DNA from: Trichosphaerium sp. ATCC 40318
Lineage: Eukaryota; Discosea; Flabellinia; Trichosidae
Length of the DNA: 64,000 nucleotides
Assembly: GCA_038496445.1 (NCBI GenBank)
Contig: JALMLS010000376.1
Coordinates: 434,001-498,000, forward strand
Reading direction: 5' to 3'
Position numbers and translations under genes: made by a program. Under the pieces are notes generated by a model. That model searched no databases, was not told the origin of the DNA, and was given only the letters and a program-made list of their open reading frames with translations. Shown here one piece after another: positions 11,475 through 23,264 of this stretch. Every line of letters starts with the position of its first letter. Position 1 is the first letter of the stretch.

Positions 11475-13212
11475 TTATTTCAAGTCAGTTACACCTGCTT
11501 TTTTAAGGAACTCTTGTAGTTCCTCTTTAGTGTTATTTACAAATCTTGGGACTCTAGTAACACTTTCTTTCAAATCCACAGTTGAGTACGTAGGCCTATT
11601 AAATTCATGCCAATCCTCGCTATTAAAAAAACAAACAATTTAGTCAAGTAAAAAACGCAATTAAAAAAAGAGTTCGTACTTGCTATAGTCTGGGTTCCAA
11701 GGGCATATTGAGCGCATGAACCTAAAATCTGGGTATACAACATGCGTTTCAGGATGTACACGAGTATAGTGGATAATCTGGCTGTTGTGAATTCTTTTTT
11801 TTGGATCTTTGCTTCCTTTTAATTTATGAAACTTAAGTTGACTTAGGCGTTCAATGCGAACGCGCATAGACCACATAACTTCGCCATGGCATACAATAAG
11901 AACACGTTGATTTTTACACTCTCTTCTCAAAGTGTTAAACGTGTGGTCTAATAAAACAATGAGGCAAAAAACACAAAAAAAAAACAAACAAGAAGAAATT
12001 ATTACCAACACGAACGCAAACTTGCGCTAAAGATTCTCCGTTTGGCGGACGCCAAAAAAACCTAAAAAATTAATAAATATGACAACCACTACCACAGGTA
12101 CGCAAACAAAAATATTGCAAAGAGGAAATCCACGTGGGTTTTAAAAAAAAGATTAATTCCTATTTTTCAAAAAGAAAAAACTTCGTACGCATCTCGTTTT
12201 CTTAGCTTTAAAGCGTCACTGTAGTGCTTACGTCTATCTGCTTTGGACATATTATCAAAATTACCTTTATCCCTTTCACGCAACACAATCTCAGTGTACC
12301 TTTGACAAAGTCAATTAAAAGTACTCTTGGTATAAAGGCTTACCACTCTGCGTTAGGAATATCAAGTAACGATGCTGTTTCCATAGCTCTGAACACAGTA
12401 TTAGAAATGATTTGTGAACTGGATGCTTTTCGGCACAAAAACAGAAAAATCACTGCCTGGCTGTTAATGAAGTACAAGTTGATTTACCTGACGTATTCAG
12501 ATGTATAGCAGCGATCAAAGTTAGCGCCAATGTTTTCTTTAATGTATTTGCCCGCGATCTTCGCCTGAGCAACGCCAATATCTGTGAGGCGATACGAACT
12601 AGATCATTTAACAAGTGCATCAAAGGTTTGGTTTAAACTAGAAGAAAAAAAAGTGTGCCGTTGAGGCGGTATTATAAACGACGTTAATGCTTACCTTGAG
12701 TGTTTATGCTTGAAATCGCTATCACGGAAAGCGCTTTGATCGCCCTCTTCCCCACGTTTTTGTGCTAAAGGACATTGTTAGTTGCAGTACGTATGGGCTA
12801 TTCATACGACTATTCCACCGCATGTAGAGAAAAACTAATTTGTCTACGAAACAGTGGAAAATACGCACCGAGGTTACCCTCACTCTCTCCATGGCGAACT
12901 AATACCAATTCCAACGGCCAAGCAAATGGTTCCGTAGCATTAAAGTTAACAGCAGGTAAATCAACAGACTCTGATAAAGAGCGACCTTTACGTAAGAAGC
13001 TATCTTTAAACAGTTGGCTGTCTATTATAATTTTTTTGGTGTTGATTTAGCTATCTCCGGTATAGTCATGTCTTCAGGGTCGGAAGACTACCGTGGTATT
13101 AGTAACAAGATCCAAAACCAGCCAGTAGCATTTTAAAGTAAAACTAATTATAGAAGAGACGTACGTCTGAGCTACTACTCGCAGTTGTTCGCAGTCCTTT
13201 TGTGTCTGCCAT
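11475..13212 (-). CDS. Histidine phosphatase (phosphoglycerate-mutase-like) family enzyme
   Basis: Multi-exon on the minus strand with TAA at 11475-11477. The catalytic RHG motif is in LELVLVRHGESEGNL (about 12880-12925). It is followed by YRLTDIGVAQAKIAGKYI, a CYTSEYVRAMETASLL exon pair (second catalytic Arg/Glu region) and VLIVCHGEVMW (second catalytic His, about 11880-11910). These are the hallmarks of the branch 1 histidine phosphatase superfamily. The C-terminus is FLKKAGVTDLK. I place the start at ATG 13212 (MADTKGLRTTASSSSD), but the exon linking it to the RHG exon (around 13040-13100) has no clear GT donor, so the N-terminus is uncertain. The substrate is unknown. The gene is convergent with the DUF1445 gene, with about 30 bases between their stops. 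Confidence 0.85.
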
Positions 13213-13529
13213 GGTGGTAATAAGGAAGAGCCTTTAGATCTGTAAACTGCCCAATGAACAACAAAAGGACTACACTTGACTGCGATAAATTCTCATCTTC
13301 TGCTACATCAACGTTCGTTTGTAATAGATTCTCTGTTTGCTTGTTCAATAATCGTTGTAAAAACGAAGAGAACTTGAGACCATGACATCATGTCTATGAT
13401 AGCAGCTAATCGCACCTTCGTCTGCGTGGGAGGTTCTGACGTGTATAAGTAACGTGGTAAGTTGTTCGTAGGTTAAGAATGCTAGTGTTTAAACTAGGTC
13501 TTTCCAAGTCGTTGTCCATGAGAATTAAA

Positions 13530-13787
13530 ATGTCACGTGACGAAGAGACAATTCCTTTAAAACGATATGGGAGTGTTAAGAAGTATGCTGCTAATAAGGT
13601 AAGAGCCACAGGATGTACTGGGCGTAGTACATTGGTTTTTTGCGCTCTTGCCACGACTCTCGGACTAGCAGTGTACGGCCTTACGAACGTAATACGAAAT
13701 GGAAAGCAGCTAGACCTAATTGAAACAAATGGTACGCTCCATTGTTCTATACCAACGAATTGGCATATTTTAGCGACGGAGATGTAA
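13530..13787 (+). CDS. Small single-pass membrane protein, hypothetical
   Basis: Uninterrupted ORF of 85 codons from ATG 13530 (an upstream in-frame start at 13479 is possible). A charged N-terminus is followed by one hydrophobic segment (LVFCALATTLGLAVYGLTNVI) and a polar tail with a potential N-glycosylation site (NGT). I do not recognise it. It lies just upstream, in the same orientation, of the 3-TM gene at 13826 and could be its first exon or a separate small gene. Evidence is limited to openness of the frame and the clean TM profile. Confidence 0.4.
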   Translation: MSRDEETIPLKRYGSVKKYAANKVRATGCTGRSTLVFCALATTLGLAVYGLTNVIRNGKQLDLIETNGTLHCSIPTNWHILATEM

Positions 13788-13825
13788 ATAGTGTGTTGTG
13801 GAGGTGGTAATCAAGTTTAGGTACT

Positions 13826-14582
13826 ATGGAAGGGTTTGCGTTTGTAAATGATGCCGAAGGATTACTGTTCTCTTCAAAGGCGTTTTACTATATTGTATTG
13901 ATAGAGCTTGTGCTCATTGGCTTGGATACTTTGTTAGAAGTTATTCGTGTTAAAATATGTAAGCCACAGACCACAACCGTAAAATGTAAGTAAGCTGTCT
14001 GTTGACACTGTTTTTTTTCCTATGCTGATTTCGTTGTTAGGTGTTTACTTCTTTGCTCAACTTGTTAACGTTGTCACTGATCTTGTACCTCCGCTTATGG
14101 ATAATATTTCTTTGTTCTTCATTTTCGACTATGTTACAGATATTCTAACTATTGGGAAACCTTTTGATTACCCTTCTACAGCTGTTTATAAGTTTCTTGT
14201 CTTTGAAAACCTATTTTGTCTTACAGTCAGTATAATAGCATTTTCTAATTGGAAAGTTATCGTAAATGGTGAGGGTGAGGCTATTGACAGAGGATTGCTT
14301 CTTTTACAACTGCTATCAAGAAGGTACAAACTCAAAAAACATCTTGAGACTTCAAGTGTTTACAGTTTTTTTTTTCTTTCTCGTGAAGTTCTACCAAGCT
14401 TGGTCTTGAAGTGTTGTAAGATTTTCTTCTAATACTTTTTATAGGTATCGAGATTATGTAAAAAGAATATCAGAAGAAGAAGAGGATATGGAACCTTATG
14501 CGTACAAGACAAAAGTTGATGCAATTGGAAGAGCATATAAGGCTGGTAAACTTATTTTTAGAAAAGGTTCAGATATGGTTTA
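13826..14582 (+). CDS. Small multi-pass membrane protein, unrecognised
   Basis: Three exons: ATG 13826 to about 13987 (MEGFAFVNDAEG...), about 14041-14321, and about 14446 to TAG 14580-14582. The donor/acceptor joins keep the frame (TVKC|VYFFAQLV; LLSRR|YRDYVKRISEEEEDM). The product is about 190 residues with three or four hydrophobic helices (FYYIVLIELVLIGLDTLLEV, VYFFAQLVNVVTDLV, LFCLTVSIIAFSNW) and a charged cytosolic-looking tail rich in Glu and Lys. No family is recognised. Confidence 0.6.
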
Positions 14583-15099
14583 GAGATAATAACACTAACG
14601 CTACTCCTGATCAATACAAATCACTTAACGTAAGCAAAGCGAATGCAGATTACGCAAAAGAACTACAGTAGATAGCCACTAACCAAATATGGAAGCCACA
14701 AACTTATTAATAAAATCAGTTTATTAACGAGCTTCAACACAAAAATCATGAGCACCGATACTCGTCCAAATATTTACGCTGTCAACAAAAATACGTTTTT
14801 TCTAAAGAGTTATTTTTTCATCGATTAACGCACAATTGAGGTATCAATGCAGTTTTTGTGAAAAAATACAACCGAAATTGCAATACGGTGAGTTTTCGTG
14901 TACAAAAACAAACTCACGTGATTGTAACATTTGCGGATACAGAGTAAAGATGGATTTATTTACCAAAGTGATTGCTATCTGTGCCTCCAAAGTGTAAATT
15001 TCTAAGACTATTATGACTTTGAGAGTCAATACTGGGATACAAGTTGTACAAAGCAACAGATTTTAGAGGTTTTTTTTTTAATTGGTACAAGTTTTAGTG
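14583..15099. other. Intergenic, nothing recognised
   Basis: Convergent spacer between the 3-TM protein gene (+) and the displaced 3' end of RdRP-A (-). It contains one TCACGTGATT near 14917. Short ORFs here look random. Confidence 0.4.
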
Positions 15100-15350
15100 T
15101 TATTTTTGTTGTGTGAGTGCGAACGAGTTCTCGTCATCACTATCTACAACAGTAGTATCATTTAATGAACCAGAGTTGTTTTTTAGTGGTGGAAGTGTCT
15201 CTAATTTAGATGGAGAGTCCCCCTAGAAAAAGATATGTTAGAACAAAGTTGGCATTGTTATGATTACATAGTACTTTTTTTTTTAAAACGTACGGACCTT
15301 GTTGCCTTCTTCTGTATCCAAGAATTTCTCTCCAAGTGAAGACATGATCT
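15100..15350 (-). pseudogene. Severed 3' end of RdRP-A (beyond the MULE insertion)
   Basis: Two exon pieces, 15350-15298 and 15222-15100 (TAA at 15100-15102), separated by a 75-base intron. The coded tail includes SPSKLETLPPLKNNSGS and DSDDENSFALTQ. It matches the last exon of RdRP-B (PRKLETSPPLRRSSGS... SSDENDSFSLSQ, 29141-29286). Its upstream edge is the 8-bp target duplication of the MULE. Reading from the main RdRP-A exon across one copy of the duplication into this piece keeps the frame open and lands on the same splice position as RdRP-B. It is therefore not an independent gene but the tail cut off by the transposon. The ATG at 15421 would make a chimeric ORF starting inside the TIR. 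Confidence 0.85.
15343..15350. repeat. Target site duplication, left copy
   Basis: CATGATCT on the plus strand, identical in the same orientation to 18491-18498. It directly abuts the left terminal inverted repeat. Eight bases is within the usual 8-11 bp range for Mutator-like elements. Confidence 0.85.
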
Positions 15351-15401
15351 GCTAAATTTGTAAATGTCGAATACTTGACCAAAAATGTCAAGTTTTTGGA
15401 G
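15351..15401. repeat. Left terminal inverted repeat of the MULE
   Basis: Starts with G and matches the reverse complement of 18440-18490 at about 40 of 51 positions by hand alignment. Twelve bases (AAATGTCGAATA) at repeat positions 12-23 are identical, as is a nine-base block further in. It contains a small TTGAC...GTCAA-type symmetry that could be a transposase-binding site (inference). Confidence 0.85.
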
Positions 15402-15571
15402 ATGGGTGTACTGAGCGCCATTAGTACCTCTTGTAATAAAAATTTATTTTTAATGTACGTACAGGTATACAAGTAGTCCTAAACCGAGGTAAAAAATACA
15501 AATTGAAAGTCTTTAACAAATTTTATTTAACAACAAAGGAAAAGTATTTTATTTGACATTTTTTTTTTGGG

Positions 15572-17751
15572 CTACTCTGTGTAGTTCTTACGTGTTGTTC
15601 TCTTTTTTGAGGCCACCTGTAAGCGTTTATTGTATTGGCTGACTGTTTTGAGCTCTAAACTTGGAATTTTAGCCCCAACTTTTTGCCGTTTCACAACTTG
15701 TGTCTGTTGTTCCATCCGACGCTTTTTTACACGTATTGTGGTTTTCTTTGCTTTGCCCTTTTTTGGTTGCTTTTTTTCAGTAGCCTTGCTTTTTTTTTCT
15801 GCTGCTTTTTTTTTTCTTTGCCTTAGCCTATGTAGGATTTAGTATTAAATATGGATTGAGCATTCATACTATCTTTCGATCTATGATTTTATGAGCAACA
15901 GCAATAATTTTAGCTGAGTTTATTTTTCCTACAAAAAAGCTTAACGTTGTTTACATATTTACTTACTTCTTAGCAATGACACCCAATTGGACACCCTTTT
16001 GGCGCTTTGTAGCACTTTTGAGTGTTCCCACACCTCCAACACCTTTCAGTAAGCGTTTGGCATTGTCTGCAGAGGTTTCACAGTACGCTACTAAAGCATC
16101 AACTACTCTATTTGATGTTCCCTTTTTAGCTCTAGCTAACTTCAATGCATCTTGAACAACACGATTGTTTCCTTCACTGGTGTTGTTAGTACGATGTGAG
16201 TTAGCTTCGACATCATTCATATATGTATATGGCGCCCAAGTACAAGGTGGCCACCTAAATAAAACAACATTAGAACAAATAAATTGATTATCAATATGGA
16301 CCATTTGTTTTGTGGTGCAGGAGTTATATAATGCTTCTTTAAGTAGTTCAAATGGGTTTTAACGTTTTTTCCAAGGTACGTACCATCCTATACACGCTTA
16401 GTCAATGTTCAAAAACGTACTGGTACCTCATAGCACTCTGCCCATGTTTCTTCAAATTCTTCTTTGGTGGTTGCACTGAATAATTTATCAGCAACACGCT
16501 CACACCATGCATACTCCCCTTCATTGGCCTCCCCACCCATACCATGCTTCAAGCGCTTTTTTCGGAATGCATCTGCTACATGAAAGCGACAGTGGTGCAT
16601 TTTAAAATCCTCTGGCCATACTTCTTTAGCTGCTAAAATTCAACATCAGAAAAAAAAATGTGAAAAAGAGAAAAAACAATACCTTTTCGAATGTTGAGCT
16701 CACAATCAGCCATAATACGCTCAAAAAAGAACCCATATGTGTCTCGAAGGTGCCTAAACGCGAAAATATATTCTTGTAAAGTTTTACCCTCTGTAAGCGC
16801 CCATCCAAGGTTCATACCCATTGTACTTGTTTCTGACTCTGCCCTGATCCAGTAGAGCATGGCCTGACAAAATAAGTGAACAGAGGGAAGTAAATAACGG
16901 ACAAAATGCTTACATGTGCGCCTGTGTCCGATACTTTGTGTATGGAATCCATGTATAGTGTTTTGGTGTTGGCTTGTTTGAACAGCGAACCAACTTCCAA
17001 ATTTATATAAGAAAAAACAACATGCTCAGCAATAAGTATTTGGATAGTTTTGGGGTATTTAAGATGAATGTGGGTAAACAACTGTGCCTTGTAAGGAATA
17101 AATAATTAAGCTTGAGTACCTCTGGATGTAATCTGTCCATATTATGCGCTTTACGCACTTGTGACGCCATAGCATAGCCACCAGGTACTTCTGAAGTGTT
17201 TACATTATTTTTTGTGGGATCTTTTAAAAAAGATTGCAGCTGAGTGATTGTTAGTGTTATGTACTGCACATACTATGCTCACAATAGTAGTTGTTCGGAT
17301 ACCCAGTTCAATATCTTTTTGTATTTTCTTTCCTGCCGCATAACTTAATTTTAACTTGAACTCTGGGGTGGGTTGACACGCTTCATTGTGTTCTAAAAAG
17401 AAATAAGGTGGTTTTTTCATTTGAATGAGTTTATGCACCTGTAGTTTGCGACAGTTTGATCATTTTACCATCTCTAAGGTTTTCCTGATGCAATATTACG
17501 CGGGCTTTACATATCTTACGGTTAGGGCATTTAAAGTAATGAGCCCACACTGAATTCTTCTTGATGAGTGCTCCATTGTTGTCCGTATGCCATTGGTAGG
17601 CAAAATCTTTCTTTGTATTGGTGTAAAGTACCAAACGGTCACCATGGATCCACACTCCAAGTGTTTTGAACATTTCAGGCGTTACATCAGCCGCAACATT
17701 GTATTCTGGAGGAGTACCTTCCTCCATTATGTGTTTTAATGAGAGCAACAA
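15572..17751 (-). CDS. MULE transposase with FLYWCH-type zinc finger
   Basis: Multi-exon. Exon 1 (from 17751 or the inner ATG 17727) has a FLYWCH-like zinc-binding region: VWAHYFKCPNRKICKARVIL... then HNEACQP after the first intron (C-x5-C ... H-x-x-x-C). The DDE core follows. LYMDSIHKVSD gives the first Asp, ERIMADCELNIRK the second (with AAKEVWPEDFKMHHCRFHV after an intron), and HRTNNTSEGNNRVV the Glu. The last exon (about 15830-15572, TAG) is extremely Lys-rich, probably a nuclear-localisation or DNA-binding tail. About eight exons with host-type GTACG or GTAAG donors. One junction (near 17270, after TTTIVS) needs a non-obvious donor to keep the frame. The protein would cut and paste the surrounding element. 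Confidence 0.85.
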
Positions 17752-18439
17752 ATGGTTTTTAAGTTTTTGCTCCTATTTTAGCAAGTACTTAATGTTAATA
17801 CCTCATACCGTTGTTGATACGTTTAATAGGTCTGGTGAAAGCGCTGATAGAGTCTTAGCACGTTTCCTTTTTAAGACTCCTTGTAATTATATCAACAATC
17901 TTGTTTGACTGTCAAAAAAATATTCAAAGTCTCTATTGGACATATCTACGCGTGGAAAATGCTATCCTTGTGGTTTGAAGTGGTTTCATTCTTCATGTTT
18001 CTTTGAAGCTTCAACCTTTTTAAAACAGCGGCAAACAACTAATAATGGTTTAAAATGACCTGTTAATGTGCAAAAGAGAGGTTAGGTAACAGCATCAGGT
18101 CTTTACATCGACATTTTACCAACTATTGTAAAATATGTATATTTAGCTTTTCTACGCGTCTGTGACGCCTATGTATCTATTTTGAGGGTGTTTGACACTT
18201 CATTGTTCTTTGAAGCCCCAAACCTCTTCAAAATTACTGGTTCTCTTCAGATTGTTGTTTATTTAACGTGTAAATGCACTGTATTATGTATAACTGAGTC
18301 ACTGTTAACAAGATACGTTATTTCAGAAAACAGGTCTTATTTTCGGAAGAAGTGGGCCAATCACGTGATATTATTCACAGTCACATGGTCTGACTAGTCA
18401 ATAAACCAAAAACAACACTACAGTCTACAGCAAAACAAT

Positions 18440-18490
18440 TCACCAAAACTCGACATTTTTTGTCAAATATTCGACATTTAACATTCAAAC
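18440..18490. repeat. Right terminal inverted repeat of the MULE
   Basis: Reverse complement partner of 15351-15401. Its outer edge touches the right target duplication. In the direction of RdRP-A this TIR supplies the in-frame TGA (18485-18487) that now ends the truncated polymerase. Confidence 0.85.
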
Positions 18491-21400
18491 CATGATCTTC
18501 ATACATTGTTGAAACCTCTCATATTCTTTTGTTGTCATTTGTACATTAACCATACCATTATCAAGTTTTTGAACATGAGGACAAGACCTCGATTGAGAAG
18601 CAGATAGTTTTGCAAATGGGTCTTGTTCAAGTTTTTGCTTTTTCTGTTCCTTCCCATCTTGCTCTTCTGATTTCCTTTTCTTGCCTGTTGCATTTTTTGA
18701 AGAAGGAGGAGTTATGGCTTTATCAACACGTTCTCTGACAACCTTGATGAGATCTGGTATTGTCTTTTGTTTGACTTCAACAAGCTCTGAATGAAATATC
18801 TGCCATAGTGCTTCAAGTATTGATATACCATGTGACACAGTACTATGCTTATTTATATTTTTGTGTACATGATGATAAGCCACTAATGCAGCTTGCAGAT
18901 AATCAATGTCAGGTTGTACTCTTTTAATATCTTGTCTCATTTTTTTTCTGCTCTCATCTAAGAGTTGCTTCTTCCTTACTTCTATGATATTCATTTTCTC
19001 ACCTTCATGTACTACGGAATTACGTAGTATGTCTTTGTAACCACCTGAACTCTTGATTGTATTTATAGCGTACATAAAGTTTTTGAGGTTAGCATGAAGT
19101 ATGTTGTCCCATAATCTATTCTTTGGATCAGCTAATGCCATGTCAAACGGGTTTTCTCCACTTGAAGTATCAGGATTATCAATGATTTTATTATATTCAT
19201 CTATGGCCTTTATTGTATCATCATGTAACTCGCCAAGGACCTATTAATAGACACCACAGTTAGAGAAAAAAACCCCAAACGATTGTTTGGTTTGGTGTAC
19301 ACTTGTTGACTTGTAAAAGTTCTTTGTATCTGGTTTTGCCAAGTAATGGGGTACCACTACACGCTCGGAAGGTATTGGTATTGATACACCATGTTTAAAA
19401 GATGATATGGATTGCCTAACGTTTGATAAGTAACAAGAAAAATCAAGGTTGTAGCTTACGATGCCAAATTCCCATAATGTTCTGCTTTTTTCAACTCTCC
19501 TTTATCAAGAGCCGCTATTATTTGTGTTATTTATTGTTTGAATTTGAAATTAAATCATGTTTGCATACAAAGAGCGTAGTTTGTTAAGATGCCTGTCGTT
19601 GAATTGTACATGAGAAAATACTAAGAAAAAAAAAAATGAGATCAAGTTTCTATTAAATAAAAAGCGATCGTTTTTACCTCGCACATGAGTCTGTATTTAT
19701 CTTTTGATAAGTTTTCTCGTTCAATCTCCGAGTTACGTAGCATCTCTTCCCCTGTATAGTCTACCTTATATGAAGAAGAATAGTGAAATGTCTTAGGAAC
19801 TGATATTGTAAAAGTGTTAGTGTATTTTATTGCAATGTATTGTGTTCGTACTGTCACGCAAAGGAACTTGTTCAAAAGATGAGATGATCTGAGGATCCCA
19901 ACACACAAAGTACCTGTCACCATCCAAATCACCTTTCTCCATGTCTATTTGTATTGATATTGTTAGTATTACTGAACATGAGATTATACCATATAAGTGG
20001 CGTACAGTAAAAGAGTGGTACTCCATCTGTTGTTTGTTGAGAGAAAATCACAACATTCTTGAGATGACACATTTCTTTTGGACGACGAACTGTAAAGTAT
20101 CGAAGTGAAAATGCTTGATACAAAGGTTGTCTGGACACCAATACTTTGGTACCTTCCTGATTGATTGTTTAGATTCTTTTCAGGTTGTAAGAGAGTTGTT
20201 GTTGGTACCGGTATATTTCTTGAAGTATTGATACAGATCTCATCTTCTTTTAAAACATTGTACTCATCGATACATCCATACAAAGAGCAACAGTATGAGT
20301 TCTAAAAGTTTACATGTTAATGGTAATGAAATGAAGTTCATCTTGTTACCTTTAACTTTGTTTTTTTGGTGAGTTGATCAAGTTCTTTCTTGACACTCGT
20401 TCTCAAGAAATTCTTGATGATTGGTTCATTGATGTCGATACCTTGAAAGTTTAACCACATCATATCTCTCAGCCGTGGATTATGTTTTGACCGCGTGAGA
20501 TATTCTAAATCATTGGTATTAGTGTTTGACTCATAAACACCTGAAATCGTATTCGTACCTTGTGCATCCTCAGAACTTTTTAATACTCGACTGAGCCTAT
20601 CGAACCTCTCTTGTTGCATTTTTCGAAACACTTCACCACCTGTTTCACAGCTTTAGTGATCGCGTGTATGTCGAGTCATCGTACTAACTCCTCTCTGAGT
20701 ACAAAGAAGTATGAACACTCGAGATAATGTAGATGAAGAGTAGTCGGCATATCCAAGAATTGTGATGAAATTAGTATTGAGAGATACTTTAATCATTTCT
20801 CTACGAAATGCTATTGATTCTCCTTCAAGATCCACGTTTGTCACGAGAATACCTTTGCATCCTCGATACCGGATCTATAACATGCGTCAGCTTGTAAGTA
20901 ACCTAGCAAAGTGCGAGAAAAAGTTTCACGAAGCAAAATATGTGCCTGGAATAAACAAGGTGCTTTGCCATTGTTCTTGGGATCAATCATGAACTCTTTG
21001 ATCAGGTAATTGTTCTCCGATTCAGAGTTGCATGTAAGTTTTTCATAAGTGTTTTTGTCAATCAGATCAAGTTCAAACCAATACCTACACGCCAATTGTA
21101 GCTGTTGAGAAATGGAGTTAATATCAAAGTACAATCAAAAGACGTACAGAGAGTTGACCACAACCATCAGTCAAACAGAATGTATTGCCACTTGAACTTG
21201 TTGCAACAATTTCAGGTATCACCTATTTGATTGAGTTTTAACAAACAGCAACCCACGGATTGAGAGTACGTACTTTGATATCTTTGAAGTTACAAGCTTT
21301 GTGTATGATACTTCCAGATGAGAAACTGAGTGATATCCTTGAAGCTGTTTTGGATGTCTGAGATATTGACCGAAAATTACCAATCCTCTAAACCAATATT

Positions 21401-22747
21401 AACAAAAAGAAAGGTATTGATCATACCCTCAGTACGTCCAATGAATGAAATGGTTTAGATGATTCCCTAGATTCAAAAAAATGTGCTTTTTTTTTCGACT
21501 AACGGGAACAAAATTAGAACTCAACAAAGATATCACGTGATTGTCAATTTTGTCTCGGATACTTGAAATACGCACGTGCAAGTCTTGATTTGCATTTAAA
21601 TATCTGAATAATCCAATTGGCGTTTTATCTTGCTTGGATGCAAACAAAAGAACACCAAATAGAAGACTACGTTGCATGATACGTTCTGCACGTGTTTTTT
21701 CTGCTGTAGTCATAAATCGTTTATCAGTTGTGATGAGTTTATTGAAAGATATTTGAAGAAGTCTATCAAGTGCTTTGTGTTGATTTAAAAACTGAACCAT
21801 TCCACAAGACTTTTTAATCACATCCTAGATTGTGGAACGCAACAATTAGCAAAATGCATCCCATTAAGGAGTTTGTCTTACCTCAACTTCTCCTCTGACA
21901 TATTCCGATTCCTTCTCAGGCAGTGTCAATTGCACATCAGGTAGTTTGACAATATTATCAGAACCAAGTTGTGTCCTTGTAAGCGTTGAAATGAGGTACA
22001 CCTTTTGAGGGCCATTGACGTTGTCCTCTTCGAGATCTTCATAAAACTTCATCACCTCATAAACACGTGTACATGAATGAATATGAGCATCCTTGTACCT
22101 ACTATTATTACATTTCCTACAAAGAAGAAATCAATCCAAAAATCTCGAGTTTTCTTATTGTACCATCTGTACTGATAAAAATAGATGTTCGTCAAATACA
22201 CGTTCCTCTTACCACCCTTAACTAATTTTTTACCATGTTCAACATCCTTTTTACCTTCACGGTTTGGATGAAGCCATAAAATTAAGTTTCTTCTCGTTTC
22301 TTGACCATGTTTTTTTTGAGAAATCCAACCAATAGGTACCATGTTTATTTTGTTGCCACGCTGTTCAATAAGAAAAAATAAAGTTAGAATACGCTGTAAC
22401 TAGTACGTTTATGTACTAGTTTTCATTCAGACACGTACTACACCGTCTACAATAGCCATAAGCTTTTCAAAACTTAAGCAAGGTTCAAACAAAACAGAAA
22501 TGGAGTAAGATGTCTTCTTATGCTTTGGTTCTGGTTCAATATCGCATAGATGCTTAAAATCTGGCGTAGCTGGGCGAAGTTTGCCAATGCCCAAGTCTGA
22601 GCTAGAAGTTAGTCTAGGTCGCTTGCACGGAGACGGGCTCTCGGCCCTAAAACGCGTGTTAAAAACCAGCTGTCAGAGATTTTTTTTATTGTACTCGTCA
22701 TCACTTATGACAATCGCTTCTTCTTCTTGCCTTGGTCGCTTAGACAT
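18485..22747 (-). CDS. Cellular RNA-dependent RNA polymerase, copy A (RNA silencing), C-terminally truncated by MULE
   Basis: Start ATG 22747 (MSKRPRQEEEAIVISDDE), with many exons. Family blocks in order: KTPIGLFRYLNANQD; NTFCLTDGCGQLS (FTDGxG block); PCLFQIRYRGCKGILV across an intron (matches P-S-x-F-Q-x-R-x-x-G-x-K-G); YGCIDEYNVLKEDEICI; VLVSRQPLYQAFSLRYFTV; and the catalytic GDLDGDRYFVCWDP with DLDGD at 19916-19930. The Asp triad binds Mg in the double-psi beta-barrel active site. These enzymes make double-stranded RNA for Dicer. A helical C-terminal region with a Lys-rich stretch follows (KRKSEEQDGKEQKKQK). The reading frame now ends at 18485 inside the MULE TIR, losing a tail of roughly 60 residues found at 15100-15350. 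The catalytic core is intact, so it may still function. Exons on the - strand mirror RdRP-B on the + strand. Confidence 0.9.
18491..18498. repeat. Target site duplication, right copy
   Basis: CATGATCT, the same as 15343-15350. It lies within the RdRP-A codons for Lys-Ile-Met. Confidence 0.85.
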
Positions 22748-22790
22748 TGCCTGGAGAGGTCGGTTTAGCGTTTATTTGAGAACTTGGTTA
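18491..22790. repeat. Left arm of RdRP inverted duplication
   Basis: The minus-strand reading of this arm matches 24650-29150 exon by exon and in most intron positions. Catalytic-core exons differ by only a few per cent by eye. The N-terminal exon and the C-terminal helical exon are clearly more diverged. The homology extends a little upstream of the start codon: ACCTCTCCAGGCAATGTCT is shared. Confidence 0.85.
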
Positions 22791-23264
22791 AAAAGTGACA
22801 CCAAGCGCGCGTGGTTACCTGTGAAGTACCGCTAGTCGTTTTTGCGTGATATAAACACCAAAAGACGGCTTCAGAAAAATCAGAATTGTTGACAGTTGCG
22901 ACAATAAAATAGCACACGCAGTAGAAAATGAGGAGCTAACGGCTATTTAATAAAAATCTGTTTGTTTCCGCACTATAATACGTACCTGGGTGTTTTTTAA
23001 TACAATTATTGGCTATGGAGTCCACGCGAGCGACGGTTGGCGATTAAACGACCGTACGAGAATAAGTCACACATAAGCATGTTCCCACTTCCAACTTACC
23101 GAAATAGTACGTGACGCGCGTCACATGTTATTACAAGAAGAGAAATACTTTGAAACTACAAAGCACTGAATCTGTGAGGATACTAAGCTCATTTTTTAAT
23201 ATTACGTGTACAGTACACCACAAAGCGATACATGATGCATAGAGTCGCAGTACGATATGTTGGG
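22748..23264. other. Spacer, divergent promoter of RdRP-A and Mpv17-like gene
   Basis: About 500 bases with no gene. Short runs around 23000-23120 are relatively GC-rich (ACGCGAGCGACGG; GTGACGCGCGTCAC). These could be promoter elements, but no specific motif can be named. Confidence 0.4.

Larger units (their letters stand above)
15351..18490 (-). mobile_element. Mutator-like (MULE) DNA transposon inserted in RdRP-A
   Basis: A 3,140-bp element bounded by inverted terminal repeats of about 50 bp and a perfect 8-bp target duplication (CATGATCT at 15343-15350 and 18491-18498). It carries one transposase gene on the minus strand. It sits in the C-terminal coding exon of RdRP-A. The inverted paralog RdRP-B has no insertion at the matching site, so the element arrived after the two copies separated, or is polymorphic. 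About 740 bp of non-coding sequence lies between the transposase start and the right TIR. Boundaries, DDE residues and an open transposase frame suggest a recent, possibly active, insertion. Confidence 0.87.

Noticed and set aside
15206-15472. A stand-alone small gene starting at ATG 15419-15421
   Set aside because: Its first half lies in the MULE terminal repeat and its second half matches the RdRP-B tail, so it is a chimeric ORF made by the insertion.
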